NCBI GenBank assembly: GCA_030248215.1
Contig: JASANG010000196.1
Location: 1-64,000, forward strand
Direction: 5' to 3'
DNA from: Enoplolaimus lenunculus
Taxonomy: Eukaryota > Nematoda > Enoplea > Enoplida > Thoracostomopsidae
DNA length: 64,000 nt
Every line of letters starts with the position of its first letter. Positions within the stretch are counted from its first letter, which is position 1. The position numbers were made by a program, and so were the translations under genes. Positions 45,566-58,000 of the stretch are shown here, in pieces. The notes beneath the pieces were generated by a model. That model made no database searches. It was not told the origin of the DNA and was given only the letters and a program-made list of their open reading frames with translations.

Positions 45566-48500
45566 GTAAGCAAAACGAAGATATTACATTCAAGCGAAAC
45601 AAACGGTCAAATCAATAAAGTTAACAGAGTACTGTAGTGACCCGAATAACAGGTGGTAATAAGAGGGCGGTCCTCAATTTGAGTCCCAATCTATAGGAGT
45701 CCGTATCCTTAAGAGTCCGTAAGCGGATAGAGTCCGTCAACCCTAATTAGAGTCCATAAATGTCAATTATTTCTAACTGTTGCTAATAAATGACTCCAGG
45801 ACCAAATAACGTTGAGTTCTAAACTTTAAAGCGTACTTAAATTTTGAAAGTACATTCCAAAGTATAACCTTGTATTATCGCTCAAGGCTTTGATGCAAGG
45901 CAAAAACGTTTAATTCAACGAATAGTTGCAATGCCGGATATATATCAGTAACGAAGGGTGGCGGAGGTTGGGGTGCAAACAAATAACAATCCATAACTGA
46001 ATAACAGGAGGGTACCCTCTGAAGAGGCCAAATAAATACCAGTCCCCCCACTTATTCGGGTCACTACAGTACAAGCTGTGCATGCTTCACAACGGACCTT
46101 TCCTTTTGCTTAGAATCGTCTAACCGGTACGCAACTGCTGTAGTACATTGGATGGCAATATAAATGTCACCCAAACCTCTAAATGTTGTACGTGGGGTTA
46201 ATTATCAGGCGTTCACCCTAGCGCAACGAAAATTTTGCGTCGACCCTACCTCAAAGCTTGTCTCAGCGCAATATACCATTGTTTATAAATTTGTTTTTTC
46301 TGTTATAAAAAGTGTATTTATTTTTCGTTACATTCGCGAATTTTATGTTCTAACAGTAATGGTTTAGGTATGGACATAGATGTAGACCTAATGTTGGGCT
46401 TATACATACAGCCACGCGCGTAGCCAGCTTAGCTTGCTAGTGGGGCTAAACAATTTTCAGGCGGGGTAAACTAGGGTTGTCGTTGACTTAAGGTTGAAAA
46501 TTTTCCAACTGGAGCCAAAATTTTTCCAGGGGTGGGCTGAGCCCCACCTGCGTTCCTCTGTTTGGCTACCGACCCGCGTACAGCCATGTTAATTTTTTCT
46601 AGGACGCGACTGCCGTCTATCACCGTGGTCTGTTTGGTTTCCGTGTCGAAAAACGTGCGGTGATAACGAATATCAATTTCGAATGCGACAAAAACTTGGC
46701 GAAGCGACCGGAACCGGAAAACCATGCAGTGAATTTGACATACGCGACCGGAGACTTTGTGATTTACCGTCATGTCCTGGAAGTAAGGCTAATTTTGTAT
46801 TTTCAAATGTGTGTAGCATCTATTCATCAGTTTAAATGGTAAGAGAATGTCACTGATTACATTTTGGGTCGAAACACATATATATCAAATGCGTGTTGAT
46901 GTAGTCTATGACAAACTATATCTTTGAGGTATAGTTCACTATTGATTCTTCAGACAAGAGTATGTAACTCGGTACATTCTGTGTAAGATACAATATGATC
47001 AGCACTCGCTGCGCGTTTCGTGATTACATATACGAGCATTGCTGGCGAATCCAACGAGGCCACCCACGACTTGCTCCTCAAACCAATATTTCGTGTTCAA
47101 ATTATTGGCCCATGTATAGAACAGGGCCGGAACAGTAGTATAAGCATATTCCTAAGCCTAAGCCTAAGCCTAACAATAAGCCTAAGCGTATGGATGAGCC
47201 TATTTCTAAGCCTAAGCCTAAGCCTAAGCCTAAGCCAGAAAATTAGTCTAAAGCTTAAACTGACCCTATTATGGTCCTTCCGGAAAACGATCCGGCCCTG
47301 TTCTATACATGGGCCAAAATATTTGACCCTAAAATTGCGTTTGGTTTCGCACTAATATATATCGGACGGCGTCCCTTATAATCAATTTTTGGATCCGCCA
47401 CTGCCGGGCACCCGGGTATATGACACTGGGGCAGATTTCTACTTTAGCAGAATCAGAAAAATGTGACAATTCCCCGTGGTCAGAATGGTCTGAATGTGAT
47501 TCGTCGTGTGATGGACGGAAAAGCCGCAAACGCACTGTGAGAACACAACAAGCCGACGGTGTGTCGTGCAGTGAAACAAGCGAAACTCAATATAACGATT
47601 GTGGGCCTCCTTGCAAACGTAAGCGCAAAGCCTACGCCCGTCGCTACTTCGAAATTTTCGAGTCTCCCCTAAATCTCAACACTGTAAATTCAAACGAGGT
47701 GATTAATCAATTCAGCTAGCGAGTTGGTTATTTCTGAATTAATATCACTAAACATTAACTCACTCTGAGTTGATTTGATTCTCAATCTGAGTTGAATTGA
47801 CTCTGGATGGGTTGTTTAATTAAGTCAAAATGAATTGAATCAACTCAAAAGTCTGAGTTCTGATAACTCAGACTGAGTGATTCAACTCATTCTGAGTTAA
47901 AATCAACTCGCTGACATTGTAACAGTCAAGTGTGGGCTTCCAGTTGGGAATTTTGAGAAAAAAATGGTGTGATGATGGCATTATGTTGCAGCTTGAGCCG
48001 AAATCCCTATTCCTTATAGAACGGATTTATTATGGCCAGTTTCGCTTACTTCTCAAGAGAAAAAATTTGGCCACAAAATTATTATCCAAACACCCAAAAT
48101 CCCTGTGAAATTTCAGCTAAAACGGAAGGTTGGTTAAAGTTTGCCTGCTCGCGTACGTCTTGTAAATACCATTTAGCCCTAAGACTAGACGAAGCCTCTT
48201 CTAGACTTAGAACAAAGCTGTAAGAGCGCAGACATGCAACTGGATTCATTCTGTGTATTAAAATATTTTCAATGATTGTTCTAAAGTGGATTTCGAAGGT
48301 GTAAGGGGTGTGGGGTAGCAAACCAAAGGGGCGAGGGTGGAGTAATATTAGATTATTTGTTTCAGAAGATTGCGTTGTCAGCGAATGGGGCAACTGGGGT
48401 GAATGTAGCGCGACCTGTGGGGAGGCAGTTCGGTCTCGGACTCGAAAAATTATCAGAGAAGCCGACGCCGGAGGCAAACCGTGCAGTTACAGCCCGCAAG

Positions 48501-51500
48501 AAGAAACTGATTCGTGTTTTGATTTACCGCCATGTAAATATAGCACGGGATTTACCACGAGCGGCGGCGGGGGGTGCTACCATAAAGAGGTTGTGGCCTC
48601 TCAATGGCCGTGAAATAAATATTTCAAAATACAACTAGGGTGTACCGCTCAAAGAGAACCAAGTGTATTGTGGGAGGGGTTCCAAAGGGTTTGAAAACAT
48701 TATTTAAAAAATATCGGGGGACGAACCTGAACGAAATCAAACGTTGCTATGGCTCCCAAATGGTTTTGGAAAAATTTATTTAAAAACGTAGTGGCCGAGC
48801 AACTCGAGAAGGATCGATACGTCTAACGTTATTTCAACAAATAGTCGGGACTGGCTCGAGGGGGCATAAGAAGGCTGCCCCACATCCAATGTTTTTTTTT
48901 CAAAAACCGATATCTGTTAACAAACATGTGAAAGCTTAGAAAAAGTTAACTTGCACTCAAAGTATGGTCCATATTCTTAAACGTGTATAACAACTATCAT
49001 CAGTTAGTAATAGGGTTTTCAAACTCACTAGCCATTGCAGTTGTTGAACTTAAAATTGGTACACGAGTAGACCAAACCATATGAGCCATATGTGGTGAAT
49101 CTTGAGCATCAGCGTTCACTGGTTCGAAAGTGATAAGACATATCACCAACAGGTAATAGGTGCAAATCACCTATGAGAATACTGGTGTAGGTGTATAACA
49201 CGGTACAACCGAAAATTTGCCTCCGGCTTCAGCAGAAAACATCGATTTCTGATTTCGGTTCCGGTACATTTGTGTCCTGGACTGAGTTTGTTTGTTTACT
49301 TTGCGGTCATTCTGAAGCCTTTATTGGCCGAGACTTAGACGCCAAATACAACGCTTAGCTGATTACTATTAAAATCAACAACGTCAGCATCGTTTTTGTT
49401 GGTTAAAATTTTTGGTTCATCTCCGGCTCCGGTTCCGGCATTTTTACACGTCCGGCGTTGCATCCTGGAGTACGGATATACATTTTATGTGGTTAAACAT
49501 AAACCAACATACTGACGACGAATATGAAATATAGATGTTTCTAATTCAATACTTCCCAATAATTTGTCGTGATAAGCCAAAAGTATCAGTAATTGGTTGA
49601 CGCCCGTAGACAACCAACCTTGCTAAGGGAGGTAAAAATTGTTAGGAGCGACGTACAAGGGTTTCGGCCAATGTTACTTCGAGGGGCGTAACAGTAGATT
49701 AAGCGTATTCCAAAGCCTAAGCCTAAGCCTAAGCGAGGCAAAAATGAGTTCCTAAGCCTAAGCGTAAGCAAAAAAGCGTAGTCTATAATCTAAACCTACT
49801 CTTTTATAGACCCACCACAAACCTGGACGCTCCTTACAGTAACATGGGCCAGGATTTCGATAGATATAATCCACTGAAATTTTCATCGGGTGCCAAAGTT
49901 AGTTTCGGGCGGGCTGAGTCCCTCTGCCCCCCTCTGGCAACGAATGCTAATTGGTTGTAGCCGATATCGCTATTTAAAAATAATTTAAAAATTGGATGAA
50001 TTCGATTGAAAAAATTCAAAAAAATTATATTTTTAAATCTGTTTTTTGTTCAGGTGAACCTTGTGAACTGGGCGAATGGAGCGAATGGTCCCAATGCAGC
50101 GAAACTTGTGGATCATGCGTCGAAACTCGATCTCGAGAATACATCGACTACGACAACGTGGATGTGGACGAATGTGAACAGTTGAACGAAGATCAGCTGA
50201 TTGAAACGAGAACCATAGATCTACCGGATTCGTGCGATAAACGTAAGTCTGTTTCAGTTTGCTGCCACTGTGCCATACACAGATCACATTTCGATATGTG
50301 TAAACAACTTAAATTTAGCCTTAAAAGTGAAGACACGATTCAGGGGATCGTAAATCCAAGAGTCTATAATGACGCTTTACAAGAGTGTGCAACTGGGCAC
50401 ACTCTGAGTAGAAAAGAATGTAGCCGGCACACGTTGCGTTTTTTGCCCTACCTTCAATCCCATTAGTTCGAGGGGGGTACAACCGGTGCGAACCATAATT
50501 TTGACTCAGTTTGTGTAGTCAGGAAAAGCCTATTTCGTAGAGAGTCAATTTGACTTACCATTATTTGCAGTGTACTGTGTGCAGCTGTAAACTGCTGATG
50601 TGTTCATTTTTTGCGAAATTTTGTCAAAAATTAGCTAAGAATGAACGGTGAGTTTATATTGGCCGAACGAATCACGCATGACGTTTCACGGATGACGTTT
50701 ACTCGAAAAAACGAAAGGCCAAGTTATGGGCCAGCTTAAAGTTTGAAGTTAAGTAAAATTCATTGCTGTAAAATCAGACAAATCCGCAAAAATGACAACA
50801 ATCATGAAGTGTGTCACAAGCGGGTGCGATCGACTGTTAATTTACTAGATACCGGAACCGGATATTGAATTTTTTTTCGGAACCGGATATTGAATTTTTT
50901 ACCGGAACCGGATATAGAATTTATTACCGGAACCGGATATCCGGGTGTACCCTGGTCACAAGTAGTTCTGATTTTGATGGCGAAGTTGACATAACTAGTA
51001 AATCTTCGACATCGGTCCGGTCGAAGAATCTGCCGATGACGATGCTATTAATACTACGCTGTAAAAAGTGGGGAGTCAATTTGACTCCCCATTTTTTGCA
51101 GTGTAGTGATTTCGAACTAAAAATGGAATATCAAACAGCGTATCGTGTACGGGCCCGAAACTAAGGGGAGCAGGTAAAGTCAACTCCAGTAGAAAAATCT
51201 TGGTAACCTAGAAACATTCCAACCTTTCTTGTAAGTCATTCAAAAACCGTTGTATGCATCTGCTGAAAATTTTTTAACCCGCCTAACATGACGAGCCGAC
51301 TACAGGCCTTATCGTTTAGCGCAGTATCGCATACAAATCAGTAATGAACCTGATCTGTAGGGCGACTTTTACGTTGTCGCATATACCAAGCTACAGCATC
51401 CATACATTGGGGGCAGTTTGTACGCCGTTTCCGACCGGATCCAAGTCAAAAATACTACTGTATTTAATTATGGTTCCTACGCAAATTGCTGGCCAAAAAG

Positions 51501-54500
51501 GCATATAACTTCCGTGCAGAACACAACTTATCAGTACTGCAAATAAATTACGTTTTCTGTGGTCCACTGCTACTAAAAGGGCCACATATCAAAATTATCA
51601 ACGGCACGGGTACTACTGACATAACCGCCTACTGTACGATGCGCCACACAGAACGAATCGCGAAACTATTCATAGCTCATATGCATTATCGGTCAGAATG
51701 ACTATGACAATATCAGACAAAATGATGGTTATTTTACAAAAGTTCAATCAGTTCACAATTCTGATTTCGGCTACACGCTCAGACTCGTGAGCGCATTCAA
51801 CTCATTCTGAGTCGAAATCAACTCACTGAAATTTACAGTGTACATTTATAATTCTACCGTCTAGCCAGTTCGTTTGCAATTACTGCTGTTGCATAGTGTA
51901 ACATTTAAATATTGTCAATTCAGAGGCATGGCAAAAAACCTAAGTTTATGTTTGGTTTACGCAATATTAATGTGAAGATTGCCTTATCATTAAAGCATTT
52001 TTCAATTTTGCCTGATGAATATATAATAATTATAGTTTCATGACCGTTAGTGAGTGAATACACGAACCTAATTTGAGTATAAGATAAATTAATTTTTTTC
52101 TGCTAAACTTTCGAAATTTTCTGATGAACCCCTTTGGAGTGAAGGGCTGTGTGTATTTGGAAGGTATAGGTGCCGCTAAACACGATACTATCTGAATATA
52201 ATAATAGCTGAAGGTATTTGTGTAATGTTAAGCCAAATAAAACGCTAATATTTAATTATTTTATTTTTAATTGTATTTCTGTTATGTAATGATGCTTAAT
52301 TGCTACCAAACGGTAGCATATTTGATATATTTAGCTTGGAGAAAGTAAAATACATACTTATTTTGCTATGTTGATCAAGTTATTAAATGCAATTCAACAA
52401 ATTTGAAATAAGGCTGCTATTCTCAAATGTGCATAGCATCTATAAATATACACTTGATTTTGGGTACTCTGTAAAAAATGGCGAGTCAAATTGACTATTT
52501 CCGAAATAGGCTTTTTCTGACGACACAAACTAAGTCAAAATTCAACTCCGCCAGAGTCAAATTGAGTCGAATTTGGCTCAGGCGGAGTCGAATTTTGACT
52601 CAGTTTGTGTTGTCTGGAAAAGCCGATTTTGGAGAGAGTCAATTTGACTCACCATTTTTGTCAGTGTAACTTTCAAATAAAAATGAATGTGCAAAGTATA
52701 GAAATTTGTCATGATTTGAAACAGTCGACCCGCGGGCTCTTTTGTCAATGTTCAGATTCATAATTTGCGGTAGTTGGCTTGTTTGAAAACCTATTGCTAA
52801 CTGACGATAAATTCAACTCATAGTTTAGATGCTCTATACACATTTGAGAATACGGGTTCTGAGTTGCCTAAGCCTAAGCCTAAAGCCTATGCCTAAGCCT
52901 AAACCTAAGCCGAAGCCTTAACATTTAAACAAACCACAACGTCGTTATGTTGGTTATGAATCTACGACAATTCGTCGCCAGACAACTTATCACTCGACAG
53001 TGTTCTATTAGTCTAAGCAATAATTTGAGCTGTTTAAGTATTTATTCATAAGTCGCGTTATCAGACTTTACGACTCTGTAGCGAATTGCGACCGTGTATC
53101 TTTAAAGACATCATTTAGCTTCGTCAACGGGTTTCAAAGCTTGTACCCATGGCTTTTAGGTTTACCTTGTATCTGGTTGATTTAGCGTTGAATCGAACAA
53201 CAACCGTTTCTGCTTTTAGTGTTTTACCCGATGAAGTAATCTTGCACCCCACGAGAAACTCTGGCTAAAACTGATCCGCGATAATTATACGAGTTTACTG
53301 GGAGGTCAGATCGACTCAGGGGACTTAGAGACTGAGTAGCTTGAACTAATGCCTGGGGTTAGGCTTAAGGTTAGGATTAAGCTTATGTTTAGGATTAGGT
53401 TTGCGATTAGTAGATAGGCACATATAGTTTAAATCTGGGCCCTAGAATGTATTTCGATTATTTTGCAATGTCGATGTAGCTTGCAATCGCTATTTAGCTT
53501 TCGCCGCACCTGCGCTTGCGTATACTTACACTGTAAAAAATGGGGAGTCAAATTGACTGTCTCGGAAACAGGCTTTTCCTGACTACACAAACTGAGTCGA
53601 ATTTCACTCCGCCGGAGTCAACAGTGAATCGAATTTGACTCTGGTGGAGTCAAATTTGACTCAGGTTGTGTAGTCAGGAAAAGTCTGTTTCCGAGGGAGT
53701 CCATTTGACTGCCCATTTTTTACAGTGTACAATTAACGCTAAATAATAACTTTGACTGTTTTAAATTTAAAACATATTGTTTAAAATTTTTTTAGACAAA
53801 TTTATGTTAATTCCAATACATTCGCTAGTGTCTGCAGTACGTCTAGGCTACCAAATGTTAACCCGCGGCTTGGTTCCAACACAAAAACGATCCAAACGAC
53901 AATCTGAACCAAGTGACGTCATAGATCCTCGATGCCATTCTGGTCAATGGTCCCAGTGGACACCTTGTAGCGCCAGTTGTGGCCGGGGGGTTGAATATCG
54001 TCGCAAAGAACCCCCTCTTGATCCTGATGAAATCGATTGTCCAAGATATGCCAGGGAAGAGCAGAAAGAATGTAATCGAGATCCATGTCCTGAGAAAGGT
54101 AAGATTATGATCTGATACTGGGTGTTAGCAATATTTAATATTGGTTATTATTTATATTTTTAAATTTGAATTGTAAACTCACGAACGTGTTAAACACCAG
54201 GGCTCATATTCTCAAATGTATATAGCACCTATCATTAGTTAGTAATAGGACTTCAAACTGACGAACAGCTGCAATTACAGATCTCAAAATGTGCAAAGAA
54301 CTGGAGTAAATCGAATGCGATAAATGTGCTAAATTTCAAACATCATCATTCCATGGCTTGAAACTTACAAGGCTGATTAACAACTGGTAATAGGTGGTAC
54401 ACACATTTGAGAATACGGGTTCAGTTTGCAGGCGTAACCCCACAACTAGGAATGAGCATTCGGGGCAAGAATATTAATAGGGGGTAAAAACGTTTCGACA

Positions 54501-55015
54501 AAAATCTCAAAGCGGTGAACAGGTTGGCTTGTAAGCGTTTGGCCATGTCTGTGATGTCAACATCGACACAAGTTTACAAATTTCCAGAAGTGAAATTTTA
54601 AATTCTTTTACAATGAAATTGTTAAATTTTTTGAAATCAAGGCCCGTATTTTCAAATGTGTGTAGCACCCATCATACAGTTGGTGATAGGTCTTGTACCT
54701 TTCGAACCAGTGAATACTAGAGGCTCACAATTCAGCACATTTTTCGCATATAACTTGCTCTACGTCTGTACCAGTTTTAAGTGCAACAACTGCAATAGTT
54801 AGTGAGTTTAAAAACCTATTACTAACTGATAATAAATTCCTTTTGCGATAACACCAACGTCAACACGTCGTCTAAAAATTTCATGTCCATATAATTAAAA
54901 TGTCAACACACAAATTCGTAGCCTAGAAAAGCTCCGCAGCGCTTCGGAAACTTGTCACAGCAACAACAAGAACAACAACAACAATAATAATAATAATAAT
55001 AACAACAACAAAAAC

Positions 55016-55064
<49 letters not shown>

Positions 55065-58000
55065 GAGAATATGCACTATAAATTCCAGTGAGTTCATTTT
55101 AACTCACAATGAGTTGAATCACTCAGTCTGAGTTAGGACTATCAGAACTCACAATTCTGAGTTGATTGCACTCATTCTGATTTAATTAATTAGCTATCCC
55201 GGAGTCAACTCAACTCAGAATGAGTTAAAGTTTACTTTTATTAACTCAGAAAAAAATAACTTTTCGTCTGAGTTGATTAATTAACTCATTGGAATTTACA
55301 GTGTGGACCGCAATTGTTAAATTTTCTGAAACGAAATTATATAATGAAATGTCTTAAATTTCAGCAGAAAAATGTGTTCTAACCGAATGGACTTCGTGGA
55401 CGACGTGTTCAGTTCACTGTGGCATTTGCGTCAGTTACCGTCGAAGAAGATTCATCAAATTTCATCCAGGCTGTCGTGGCATCAGACGTATTTTGCGCAA
55501 AAGTGTTGATTTAGGCGAATGTCAAGGTAAATTTGCACCGCAACAGATTGCGTTAAATGTAACACAACATTCGTTAATGAAATTCAACTCTATAGATTCC
55601 TAGCATATAGCACTTGTAACTAGTTTGCGATAAGTTTTTAAACTGACAATCGCTTACGGATCTTAATTTTAACCCAGAAGTAGAACAAATCAAAAGGGAA
55701 AAATGTGCTACATTTCGAATCTCACCATTGATTAGTTTGAACATTCATTGGACGCTGCAAGACCTAACAACACCAAATGGTGAAAAATACTGGGCACATT
55801 TGACAGTCAAGGTATTGGAACACCTATTGTGTTCAATAAGGCACGTCAACACCAGGGACACAAATGAGGAAGATAAGGATCCCTAAATTTTTTAGAAACT
55901 CTAGCAAGAGACGCTTCTACAGACTATTACGGTCGCTCGCAATAAATTTTGAAACGTGGTTGCCACCTATAGAGGACACAGAGTATAAAATTTCAGTGAG
56001 TTGATTTTAATTCAGAATGAGTTGAATCACTCAATCTGAGTAAGGACTATCAGAACCCAGAATTTTGAGTCAATTCTATTAATTCTGAGTTAATTAATCA
56101 AGTCGCCAAGAGTCAACTCAACTCCAAGTGAGAATCAACTCAACTCAGAGTGAGTTAATGTTTACTGATATTAATTCAGAAATAACCAACTCGCTAGCCG
56201 GATTGATTAATCAACTCATTGAAATTTACAGTGTGGTTTCAAGGTAGCAAGTAACACCGAAGGCTAAAATTTTTAATATCACTGATTTATTACTTTGCAT
56301 TTATTTAAAACAGACAAATTGTAGTTTTCTTTGACCTCATACGGTTTCCCGATGTATTCATATACGTACCTTTTAGTACCAAACCTACCCGTATATAGAG
56401 AGCCGTTGTAGTGAAAGTTTGCATGGCTGCGTAGCTCAGTGGTTGTAACAGAGTATATGTACACTGTTAGTTCCAGTGAGTTGGTTTTAACTTAGAATGA
56501 GTCGAATCCACTTAGATATCTGAGCTCTGAATTAGGTCTTTCAGAACTCAGAATTCTGAATTAATTGAACTCATTCTGAGTTAATTAATCAACTCATCCG
56601 GAATTATGTCAACTCAGAGCGAGTTGATAATTGCTGTTATTTACTCACAAGTAACCAGAAATGACGAATTCGCTCTCTGAGTTGATTAATTAACTCATCA
56701 GAGTTTACAGTGTACCCGGTACCGTACGTCGTGCGTAGCAACGGGCATTAGATATTTTTTCATATCCTACTATCTGACAATTCTTGCCCGAATATTTATC
56801 CGGATAAATTCAAATATCTGGATATTCGCTGCAGAAAATTTTCAAACTCGAATAAGTTTTCGCAAAATCGGATCGGTGGGTACAAAATCAAAATAAAGTT
56901 TAAAACCATTTGACTCAGCTCTTCAAACCGCGTTGAAATTTTAGTAAATTAATAATTTTTTCCAAAAGAAAACTATGTAATCCGTAACAGTTTGACAATT
57001 TTTTCAAATGCGAATTTGAAGCCTCAACTTTAATATCTCAAAATTCTAATTATGTGGACTTTAATTAACGCTCAAAAATCTTTCAGGGCAACATATGGTA
57101 CTTTGATGAGATTTTTATATAAATTATTGCATAAACAAACGTTCAGCGTAGTTGAAAATTTTTAAATTTACTTTGCAAACCTTGTTGCTCAAATGCATTT
57201 TCGGTAAGCGATGGATTTCGGGATATCCGACATCCATCTGTGTTAGGCTTGTCCAGAAAGCAATTACGACTTGGGCTAGCCCACGGCAGAACGACTGGAA
57301 CACGATTGGCTGATGTGAATACTCTTTTCTGATTAGCTAAGTAATCGCCACCTGTTAGCTACCAAACAGTTTGTTTTACTGAGCAAAGTGTAATCAAACA
57401 GGATTACGACTACAAAGTAGCCAATCAGAAAACGCACAGCTTTGTCAGACATGATTCCGCCTTGGGCTAGCCCAAGTCGTATAATTCCGCTTTGGACTAG
57501 CCCAATACGGAATTGGGCTGAATTACGACTTGGGCTACGACATAATTCAGCTTAACATAGAATCACTCGCACGGTTTTGGTTGCAGAACCGCGCGATTGC
57601 GTACTAAGCGTGTGGTCAGAGTGGACACACTGTAGTCGCACTTGTGGCGAGTGTCAAGTGCATCGAAATCGCCGTATTATTGCACATGAATCGCATCATG
57701 GCAAACCGTGTCAAAAATTCCTCAAACGCGAATACAAAGATTGCAATTTGCAACCATGTCAAGGTAATTGCAACTGCATTTAAAGCAGTATAATAAAGCA
57801 GATTTTTTTAATTATTTTGCTAAAAATAGTCACTGGTGGATCCAGACTGCACAATCAGGCCTACTCGGTTTCCCAAACAGGTATCAAAACCAAATTAACC
57901 GTTTTCAAATACACGAACCCGAACCCAGGTTTTTTTCATTTATTCTGGTTGAATTTAATTTTTTTATTTAAATTAAGTAGATACATGTTAAAATTTTCGA

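Noticed and set aside
47152-47236. Chromosome end or true telomere
   Set aside because: The hexamer runs are short, imperfect, in both orientations and enclosed by TIRs inside a gene, so they are interstitial.
51391-51701. Open frame AYNFRAEHNLSVLQ in the TSR4-TSR5 intron
   Set aside because: Not TSR-like, no cysteine pattern, and TSR4 joins TSR5 in frame without it.
54903-55097. Minus-strand Tyr/Cys homopolymer frame
   Set aside because: Translation of the TAA/CAA microsatellite.
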